From: Sagittula marina
GTDB lineage: Bacteria; Pseudomonadota; Alphaproteobacteria; Rhodobacterales; Rhodobacteraceae
DNA: 64,000 bases
Direction: 5' to 3'
Assembly (NCBI RefSeq): GCF_014196795.1
Contig: NZ_JACIEJ010000004.1
Location: 186,001 to 250,000 of the forward strand
Numbering within the stretch: position 1 is the first letter of the stretch; each line of letters starts with the position of its first letter. Of the stretch, positions 57,445 to 64,000 are shown piece by piece. Made by a program: the position numbers and the translations under genes. The notes beneath the pieces are model-generated. The model did not search any database, was not told the DNA's origin, and worked only from the letters and a program-made list of their open reading frames with translations.

Positions 57445-57541
57445 ATTCCCCGGCACGAAAGTTAACGCTTTGGTAGGGGCGGACATTTCTTGACCGCCCT
57501 GCCCCACCCACATAGGAGAGCGGTAACGGGGAGTGCGCGAC

Positions 57542-59080
57542 ATGAACAGTCACGACGACAGCCATGGTCATTGGGATGCGTTTGGGCGTCCATTGTTCGA
57601 CGATCCGCAGGCGCGCGCGCTGAGCCGCGTCGGTGTGGTGGACATGGGGTCCAACTCGGTCCGCATGGTCGTCTTCGACGGCGCGGCCCGCAGTCCGGCG
57701 TATTTCTTTAACGAAAAGATCATGTGCGGCCTCGGCGAAGGGATGAACCAGACAGGGCGACTGAACCCCGAGGGACGGGAACGCGCCATGGTCGCCATGC
57801 GCCGGTTCAAACTGCTGGCCGAAGGCATGGAATTGTCGGACCTCTCGGTTGTGGCCACCGCCGCCATGCGCGACGCTGAAGATGGTCGAGAATTCCGCGC
57901 CAGTGTGGAGGCCGAGACCGGCCTGAAAATCCATGTCATCGACGGCGCCGAGGAGGCACGACTGTCGGCCCAGGGTGTGCTTTTGGGCTGGCCTGGCTCT
58001 TACGGTCTCGTCTGCGATATTGGTGGATCGTCTATGGAGCTGGCCGAGATTGGAGAAGGTCAGGTTGGCCGTCGTATGACCTCGGCGCTTGGTCCCTATA
58101 AGCTGATGGATATTTCCGGCGGGCGCAAAGCGCGCGAGAAGCACATCAAGCACGAGCTGAAAGCCCTTGCGGGGTATATGGGCACCCAGCGCGATCGACT
58201 GTTCCTTGTGGGCGGCAGTTGGCGCGCCATTGCCCGGATTGACATGCTGCGCCGGGACTACCCGCTGCATGTGCTGCATGAATATCGGATGAACGCCGAG
58301 AACGTTCGTGAGACGATCGAATTTCTCGAAAACGAAGATCACGATGCGGTGCGAAAAGCAGCAGGTGTATCCTCCACCCGGATGGCGCTGGTCCCGTTCG
58401 CAGCCGAAGTTCTGGAAGGCGTGGTAAACTGTTTCGAGCCCTCCGATATTGCAATTTCCAGCTATGGCATCCGTGAAGGGTTGCTTTATGAACAGATGCC
58501 TCAAATGCTGCGGGATCGTGATCCTCTGATCGAGGCATGCCGCTTTGCCGAAGCAAAGGATGCCCGCCTGCCGGGCTTTGGTCGCCAGCTTTATCATTTC
58601 GTTTTGCCACTGTTTCCCGATGCATCGGACGCGCGGAGACGGCTGATCCACGCAGCCTGCCGGCTGCATGATGTGTCTTGGCGCGCGCACCCGGATTACC
58701 GGGCAGAGACCTGTTTCGACAATGCCACCCGTGCCAACCTGGGCGGGCTAAAGCACTGGGAGCGCGTCTATCTTGGACTGGCACTGTTGCACCGCTACAA
58801 AAACAAGCGTGAAGGCACCCGGTTCGAGGACATGTACTCCCTGCTCGACGACGCCCATCAGCAAGAGGCGGAGGTGCTGGGAAAGGCCATGCGCTTTGGC
58901 GCAATGCTCTGGACACTGGAAGCGAGCGCCGGACATGCGCGATTGTCCTGGGACGGCACACGGCTTGCGCTGACCTTGGACCCGGACATGATGGACCTTT
59001 ACGGCGAGGTCGCCAGATCCCGATTCAAGTCGTTGGCGCAGGCGCTGGGGGCCGAAGATTTTGGCGTCGAGGCAGGCTGA
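57542..59080 (+). CDS. ppx: Exopolyphosphatase (Ppx/GppA family)
   Basis: The 512-residue ASKHA-fold phosphatase has VGVVDMGSNSVRMVVFDG (phosphate 1 loop), VVATAAMRDAEDGREF, GLVCDIGGSSMELAEIG (phosphate 2) and LVGGSWRAIARIDM, followed by a helical C-terminal HD-like domain (AACRLHDVSWRAHPDYR). It hydrolyses polyphosphate or (p)ppGpp. GGGGAG lies eight bases before the ATG at 57542. In related genomes as I recall them, ppx usually follows ppk1 directly; here four flagellin genes lie between. Confidence 0.95.
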   Translation: MNSHDDSHGHWDAFGRPLFDDPQARALSRVGVVDMGSNSVRMVVFDGAARSPAYFFNEKIMCGLGEGMNQTGRLNPEGRERAMVAMRRFKLLAEGMELSDLSVVATAAMRDAEDGREFRASVEAETGLKIHVIDGAEEARLSAQGVLLGWPGSYGLVCDIGGSSMELAEIGEGQVGRRMTSALGPYKLMDISGGRKAREKHIKHELKALAGYMGTQRDRLFLVGGSWRAIARIDMLRRDYPLHVLHEYRMNAENVRETIEFLENEDHDAVRKAAGVSSTRMALVPFAAEVLEGVVNCFEPSDIAISSYGIREGLLYEQMPQMLRDRDPLIEACRFAEAKDARLPGFGRQLYHFVLPLFPDASDARRRLIHAACRLHDVSWRAHPDYRAETCFDNATRANLGGLKHWERVYLGLALLHRYKNKREGTRFEDMYSLLDDAHQQEAEVLGKAMRFGAMLWTLEASAGHARLSWDGTRLALTLDPDMMDLYGEVARSRFKSLAQALGAEDFGVEAG

Positions 59081-59101
59081 TCCAGATATTGGCCGCCAAG
59101 C

Positions 59102-59461
59102 TTACAGCTCGATTTCCTCGGGCGCAGCGTCTTCGGCATCCGGCTCAAGAGGTTCTTTGCGACGGATGATGATGTCGCCATTCTCCAGCATTTCCGGTGC
59201 CTCATAGACGGCCCAATCGTCCACCTTTTCGAGGATGCCTTTGAGAGTTGGACCCATTTCCACCAGAAAATCCTGCATCTGAGGACCAACTTCGCGCATG
59301 GTGCGCTGCAACTCTTCCAACGTCGGCTCCACCTCTGTCATGAGGCCCTCAAAGAACTGACGCGCGCCTTCTTCCATCAGGTTGAATCCATCCTCCTCCT
59401 CTTGCGCCGCAACAGGCAGAGCGAGAAGTATGAGCGCTAGAAAGGCTGCGAAACGTGTCAT
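59102..59461 (-). CDS. Small secreted acidic protein
   Basis: The 119-residue protein has a signal peptide (MTRFAAFLALILLALPVAAQ) followed by an acidic, helical mature part (QFFEGLMTEVEPTLEELQRTM, VGPQMQDFLVEMGPTLKGIL) and a very acidic tail. This matches a small periplasmic family common in Rhodobacteraceae with no known role. The ATG at 59461 gives a proper signal peptide; an earlier in-frame ATG at 59491 would not. Confidence 0.8.
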   Translation of the reverse strand: MTRFAAFLALILLALPVAAQEEEDGFNLMEEGARQFFEGLMTEVEPTLEELQRTMREVGPQMQDFLVEMGPTLKGILEKVDDWAVYEAPEMLENGDIIIRRKEPLEPDAEDAAPEEIEL

Positions 59462-59619
59462 GCTTGTAGGATATGCATGCCCTGCGTCCATGCCAAGGCG
59501 TTCTTCCAGATACTGACAAAAAGAAGCTCATCACTCCACGAAAGTGGAAGGCCAAGATAGTGCGAGACCAAAGCGCCCTCCAGCGGCCGCTGAAGTCGGC
59601 TGAGCATGTAATTGCGCTA

Positions 59620-60303
59620 TCAGGCAGTTTCGCGGGCAGAGATTTCTTCCCACGCTTGATTGATGTCAGCCATGCGACGTTCTGCGAGCCGCACCCCTTC
59701 CTCGGGCAATCCGCGCGCCATCATCACATCTGGATGGCTATCGCGCACAAGCTGCCGCCAATGACGCCGAATCTCTGGCAAGGGCATGTCAGGCTCCACG
59801 CCGAGAACCCCATATGGATCAGGCTGCGCATCGGGAACGAAGCGCGCGCGCAAGGCGCGGAACCGCTTTTCCTCCATCCCGAATAGCTCAGAAACCCGCT
59901 CGAGAAACGCATCTTCCGCCGGATGATAATCCCCATCAGCCAAAGCGATGTGGAACAGCCCTTCCATCAGATCACACAGGGTCCCCATGTCAGAGGAAAA
60001 CATCGTGCGAATGCGACGCGCATATTCTTCGAATCCAGCCACATCCTGCCGTGCGAGGTTAAAGACGCGCGCAGCGTCTTTCTCATCCTCCGGCGCGATG
60101 ACAAAGACCTCGCGGAAAGCTGTAACCTCATCCCGTGTGACCAAGCCATCGGCCTTCGCCATCTTGGCGGACAACGCGATTACGGCGATGGTAAAGCCCA
60201 CAGACCGCTCAGGCGGCGTGCGCATCCGTTCGAAGAGCTGATTCAGCCCTTCGCCAGAGGTCAGCGCTGACAGCGCCTGCGTTATGCGGGACCAAATCGA
60301 CAT
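59620..60303 (-). CDS. TerB plus J-domain protein (DjlA-like co-chaperone)
   Basis: The 227-residue protein has a helical TerB-like domain at about residues 45-150 (VGFTIAVIALSAKMAKADGLVTRDEV, GLFHIALADGDYHPAEDAFL) and a C-terminal J domain at about 165-227 (DPYGVLGVEPDMPLPEIRRHWR with HPD at about 190-192). It should stimulate a DnaK partner. There is no N-terminal membrane helix, unlike E. coli DjlA. Confidence 0.92.
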   Translation of the reverse strand: MSIWSRITQALSALTSGEGLNQLFERMRTPPERSVGFTIAVIALSAKMAKADGLVTRDEVTAFREVFVIAPEDEKDAARVFNLARQDVAGFEEYARRIRTMFSSDMGTLCDLMEGLFHIALADGDYHPAEDAFLERVSELFGMEEKRFRALRARFVPDAQPDPYGVLGVEPDMPLPEIRRHWRQLVRDSHPDVMMARGLPEEGVRLAERRMADINQAWEEISARETA

Positions 60304-60751
60304 CTTTCCAATATACCGCACTGCAGAAAACCTGTCAGGTAAATCGAAACGCATTCACGGTAATTTTTGCACAAACACCAGATCCGTGCAGCGCACGACC
60401 TTGCTCCCAAGTGAAGAAGCTGGATCTGTGCCAGAAACGATCCCCTCATCATGTGTACACCACCGTGAGAGTCACCACTGCGGACTACAGCGTGCGTCAA
60501 CGGCTTTGCCTGACAAACTCTGGCGCGACCTGGCCCGGGCTTTCATAGTTCGGGCGCAGCTAAGAGCTCGCTGTAGGCGGAAAATTCAGCAAATGGCGAT
60601 GCGCCTCTGAAACTTAAAAATTACGACACCGAAAGCAGGGTCACGAACAGACCGCCTCGACCTTCCGCTCAAAGGTTCAAATGACAGAGCCTCAGTTACC
60701 GATCGCATCCCAGATGGCGTGGTGTGTTGCACACCGCAAGAAAGCACAGGA
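60304..60751. other. Gene-free stretch, about 450 bp
   Basis: Between two leftward genes. Open frames are short, without ribosome binding sites or recognisable motifs. It should contain the promoter of the DjlA-like gene. Nothing else seen. Confidence 0.4.
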
Positions 60752-61369
60752 TCAGGACAGCAGAATGTCCTGTTCCGCATGTCGGATTCGCGCGACCAGA
60801 CCCGCTGCGCCAGGATTGAAAGAAACCAAAGCATCGTCCAGATAAGGCGCCAAGATCGTCTGAAGTAATTCGGCCTCGGGATGCGACACCGTCAGCGACA
60901 ACAGCTCGGCATCATCAGCGGTCAAGGCTTTCCCGGGCGGTACAGGCACATGCCATTGAATCAACGCAGGAAAAAGCCCATCGAAAGGAAGCAATCCGTC
61001 TTTCGGCACTGCCATGGTCCAGCTTAAACTACCCCGTGTGAGCTGAACAGGTTGACCCGCCATAGGCAGCGCCGCAACCGCCGCTTCAATATCGTCTACG
61101 GTACACACCCATTTGTCCAGGCGCGGCGCCCCCTTGAAGTGGTCCAATCCAAACCAACGCGCGTCCGGGAGAGCCGGCGCAGAGGGGGCAACTGCAATAG
61201 CTTCGATATAAAGATCGGGATTCAGCCCGATCAAATGGTTGTGGGTCCCAAAGCGTTCATGCGAACCGCCCGGCTCCATCGGTCTGGCCAAGGCAGCCTC
61301 TACATGGCCCACAGCTTCTGCCAGCGTTTCGGCAAGAACGGCAATATGATCGAGGGCAAGCTTTACCAT
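60752..61369 (-). CDS. VOC (glyoxalase-like) family protein
   Basis: The 205-residue protein begins LALDHIAVLAETLAEAVGHVE, the first beta-alpha unit of a VOC fold with a metal-type His, continues with RFGTHNHLIGLNPDLYIEAIAV (HN and Glu positions) and a second half starting at KWVCTVDDIEAAVAAL. This layout is typical of the Glyoxalase_3/lactoylglutathione lyase-like group of unknown substrate. The ATG at 61369 is set by the conserved start. Confidence 0.85.
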   Translation of the reverse strand: MVKLALDHIAVLAETLAEAVGHVEAALARPMEPGGSHERFGTHNHLIGLNPDLYIEAIAVAPSAPALPDARWFGLDHFKGAPRLDKWVCTVDDIEAAVAALPMAGQPVQLTRGSLSWTMAVPKDGLLPFDGLFPALIQWHVPVPPGKALTADDAELLSLTVSHPEAELLQTILAPYLDDALVSFNPGAAGLVARIRHAEQDILLS

Positions 61370-61625
61370 TTTCCAACTTTCGTAGGGTCGCAAGACGTTA
61401 AGCCGCGCACCGAATACTGCAAAGGTGAAAAACCGCAGATCAGGACGAAAAAATTCATCACGTTGCAGAGACTTTCATCTGCACGTCCAGCGCATGAAAT
61501 CTCAAACCCGCTGGCCAACGACCAAAGCCGAGACACTCGGTACAAAATTGTTTTGAATTGAAAAAAGCTTAGTTGGGCTATCTCGCGGGTTAACGGCCCG
61601 ACCTTTTTTCATGCTCGCAAGGGTC

Positions 61626-62042
61626 TCAGATACTGGGTAAGTCAATTTTGCGCGCGCCGTCATCCTTCATGCTCTTTTCGAGCAAGCACAACTCCAGCGT
61701 CGATTCCGCAATGGCTTGCTGTAGAAAGCTGGCGTTGCGGCGCAGTTTCTTCATCTCTTCGACGGACGGGTATCTCCTACCAAACGGCGGCACGGCCCAG
61801 CACTTCTGCCCTCGCCTCGCACCCCACTCAAGACACTGCGGATTTTTTACTCAGTGGAAAATCGCACACCTCATGTTCTCAACGATCTTCTCGGCAGGAC
61901 GCTTCGTTGTTTTTCCCACCGCCCACGGCTCAACGGGTGTAATGAGCCAGAAACACACATGTATAAAATTGGCCAATATGGACCGATGGGCTACTGACGC
62001 CGGCCCCGCAGAGACGTTCGGACAATGTGGTGCGATAATCCA
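61626..62042 (-). pseudogene. Decayed reading frame with an internal stop
   Basis: The minus strand stays in one protein-like frame for 139 codons, interrupted by a single TGA at 61851-61853. Pieces before the stop include ITPVEPWAVGKTTKRPAEKI; after it, GRRYPSVEEMKKLRRNASFL and QQAIAESTLELCLLEKSM, a heptad-rich helix somewhat like the end of IS3-type OrfA proteins. There is no start codon at the 5' end, only an ATG close to the internal stop. It is probably a remnant; identity not established. The rest of the gap 61370-62202 shows no gene. Confidence 0.35.
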
Positions 62043-62202
62043 CTAAATTCTCTGCGCATACAGCGTCTTAGGGCATATATAGCCTTCGACAACTTCGCCA
62101 CGAGCCCCTGCTTTGCCGACATGCGCTGCGCAGCACCACGCAATGCATGGTGCTGCGGCTATGATGGCCAGTGTTACTAGCCAACTATCAGGCGTCCCCC
62201 CA

Positions 62203-64000
62203 TCAGGACCGTGCGGAGCGGATCAATTTCAGAATATCCTGGGCTGCTTCAGGGATATTCGTTCCCGGGCCAAAAATCGCCTTCACCCCTGCATTATGGA
62301 GGAACTCGTAGTCCTGATGCGGGATTACACCGCCGCAAATGACAAGGATGTCTTCCGCGCCCTGATCTTTCAGCGCTTGCACCAGTTGCGGAGCGAGCGT
62401 CTTGTGACCCGCAGCCTGGGACGAGATCCCGATGACATGCACGTCATTGTCGATCGCGTCTTGCGCCGCCTCATCCGGCGTTTGGAACAAAGGACCCACG
62501 TCCACGTCAAAACCGATGTCCGCAAAGGCGGTGGCGATCACTTTCGCCCCGCGGTCGTGACCGTCTTGACCCATCTTCACCACCAGCAAGCGCGGCCGCC
62601 GGCCCTCTTCCTCGGCGAAATCTTCGATGGATTTCTGAATTGCGGCAAAGCCTTCGTCCCCTTCGTAGGCGGCACCATAGACCCCCGCAAGCGTCTTGAC
62701 CTCAGCGCGGTGACGGCCAAATTCCTTTTCCATAGCCATGCTGATCTCTCCAACCGTTGCGCGGGCGCGGGCGGCCTCGACGGCCGCTTCCAGCAAATTG
62801 CCACCCTCTTTGGACCGACGGGACAGTTCCTCCAACGCTGCGGTGCAGGCTGGTTCGTCGCGCGTGGCACGGATTTTTTCCAATCGCGCGACTTGGCTTT
62901 CGCGGACTTTGGCATTGTCGATGTCGAGGATGTCCAGGTCCTCTTCCTGCTCCAGGCGGTATTTGTTCACGCCGACGATCACATCGGTGCCACGGTCGAT
63001 GTCGGCCTGACGCTTGGCGGCGGCCTCTTCGATGCGCAGCTTGGGCATACCGGACTCAACGGCCTTGGTCATGCCGCCCATCTCGTCCACTTCCTCGATC
63101 AGCTTCCACGCCTCTTCTGCCAGCTGGGCGGTAAGGCTTTCGACGTAATACGACCCCGCGAGCGGATCGACCACGTTGGTCACGCCGGTTTCCTCTTGCA
63201 GTACCAGCTGCGTGTTGCGTGCGATGCGGGCCGAGAATTCGGTCGGAAGGGCAATCGCCTCATCCAGCGCATTGGTGTGCAGCGATTGCGTGCCGCCCAG
63301 CACCGCCGACATCGCCTCGTAAGCCGTTCGGATCACGTTGTTATACGGGTCCTGCTCGGCCAGGGAGACGCCGGACGTCTGGCAGTGCGTCCGCAACATC
63401 TTGGAGCGCGGGTTCTGCGCCCCCAACTCCGTCATGATACGGTGCCACAGCAGCCGTGCGGCGCGAAGTTTGGCAATCTCCATGAAGAAGTTCTTGCCAA
63501 TGGCAAAGAAGAACGACAGCCGCCCGGCGAACTTGTCGATGTCCATCCCTGCGTCCATGGCGGTCTTCACATACTCCTTACCGTCTGCCAACGTGAACGC
63601 CAGCTCCTGGACGAGGTTCGCGCCCGCTTCCTGCATGTGATAGCCGGAAATGGAAATGGAGTTGAATTTCGGCATCTCGTTCGAAGTATATTCGATGATG
63701 TCCGAAATGATCCGCATCGAGGGAGCCGGCGGATAGATGTAGGTGTTGCGGACCATGAACTCCTTCAGAATGTCGTTCTGGATGGTCCCGGACAGCACGG
63801 ACTTGTCGTGGCCCTGCTCTTCACCCGTAACGATGAAGGAGGCCAGAACAGGGATCACAGCGCCGTTCATGGTCATCGAAACCGAGACCTGATCCAGGGG
63901 AATGCCGTCAAAGAGCAGCTTCATGTCCTCGACGGAGTCGATTGCCACGCCAGCCTTGCCCACATCGCCCACAACGCGGGGGTGATCGGAATCGTAGCCA
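62203..64000 (-). CDS. scpA: Methylmalonyl-CoA mutase, C-terminal part (runs off the window)
   Basis: About 599 residues are visible; the frame stays open through the right edge, so the N-terminus is missing. The substrate barrel part has [35 protein letters not shown], and [11 protein letters not shown]; the C-terminal cobalamin domain has [16 protein letters not shown] with the DxHxxG cobalt-ligand motif, then [15 protein letters not shown] and [11 protein letters not shown]. It converts methylmalonyl-CoA to succinyl-CoA in propionate use or the ethylmalonyl-CoA pathway. It is the single-chain form. Confidence 0.97.
   Translation of the reverse strand, partial: GYDSDHPRVVGDVGKAGVAIDSVEDMKLLFDGIPLDQVSVSMTMNGAVIPVLASFIVTGEEQGHDKSVLSGTIQNDILKEFMVRNTYIYPPAPSMRIISDIIEYTSNEMPKFNSISISGYHMQEAGANLVQELAFTLADGKEYVKTAMDAGMDIDKFAGRLSFFFAIGKNFFMEIAKLRAARLLWHRIMTELGAQNPRSKMLRTHCQTSGVSLAEQDPYNNVIRTAYEAMSAVLGGTQSLHTNALDEAIALPTEFSARIARNTQLVLQEETGVTNVVDPLAGSYYVESLTAQLAEEAWKLIEEVDEMGGMTKAVESGMPKLRIEEAAAKRQADIDRGTDVIVGVNKYRLEQEEDLDILDIDNAKVRESQVARLEKIRATRDEPACTAALEELSRRSKEGGNLLEAAVEAARARATVGEISMAMEKEFGRHRAEVKTLAGVYGAAYEGDEGFAAIQKSIEDFAEEEGRRPRLLVVKMGQDGHDRGAKVIATAFADIGFDVDVGPLFQTPDEAAQDAIDNDVHVIGISSQAAGHKTLAPQLVQALKDQGAEDILVICGGVIPHQDYEFLHNAGVKAIFGPGTNIPEAAQDILKLIRSARS

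Noticed and set aside
61648-62046. 132-codon plus-strand frame
   Set aside because: It lacks a good start and ribosome binding site; the minus-strand reading of the same DNA looks more protein-like, although broken.

Overview
The window is a high-GC alphaproteobacterial chromosome segment, most likely from the Rhodobacteraceae (Roseobacter group). This rests on several family-typical genes and arrangements: yqeY divergent from carA, glyQ, a small membrane-anchored protein, a DUF1206 protein, glyS and ppdK in a row, a short class of prolyl-tRNA synthetase, hda next to ppk1, DUF1127 and DUF2244 proteins, a Hint-domain protein, and CtrA-type TTAA-N7-TTAA sites. No prophage, CRISPR array, rRNA operon or intact insertion sequence was found. 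One tRNA (Leu, anticodon GAG) is present.

Layout. 1-3.5 kb: edge of a polysaccharide deacetylase gene, a degenerate Hint protein, and a split NAD(P)HX repair pair (nnrE, nnrD). 3.7-5.5 kb: nitrogen control and assimilation (glnB-glnA). 6-10.7 kb: envelope and unknown genes, a lytic transglycosylase, tRNA-Leu and lipB. 11.3-17 kb: ctaD with an FNR-type site upstream, small membrane proteins, a glycosyltransferase-like protein, yqeY and carA. 17.3-22.3 kb: a GT2 glycan synthase with a GspE-like N-terminus behind a CtrA-type site, a GntR regulator, a HAD nucleotidase and a UbiH-like hydroxylase. 22.4-31 kb: CHRD protein, class V aminotransferase, diguanylate cyclase, a tandem Lrp pair divergent from ilvC, a 56-residue membrane protein, an EamA exporter and a SPOR/peptidoglycan-binding/serine protease fusion. 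31-45 kb: glyQ, glyS, ppdK, a cell wall hydrolase, the folB-folP-glmM run, and proS. 45-49 kb: a membrane pentapeptide-repeat protein, an AI-2E family protein and hda. 49-59 kb: ppk1 and ppx, separated by four tandem flagellin genes. 59-64 kb: small secreted, DjlA-like and VOC genes, a decayed reading frame, and the 3' part of methylmalonyl-CoA mutase.

The most interesting part is the flagellin array (51.4-57.5 kb). The first three flagellin genes carry untranslated leaders with the same order of elements. Each ends in a short GGCG...CGCC hairpin placed 20-21 nt before the ATG, although loop and stem bases differ between copies. Leaders 2 and 3 also share a long identical block and two overlapping hairpins that cannot form together. 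The fourth flagellin lacks this leader and is the most divergent. Flagellin 3 looks like a mosaic of 1 and 2. A perfect CtrA-type site lies upstream of flagellin 1. This could be a leader-based control element for flagellin synthesis; that function is inference.
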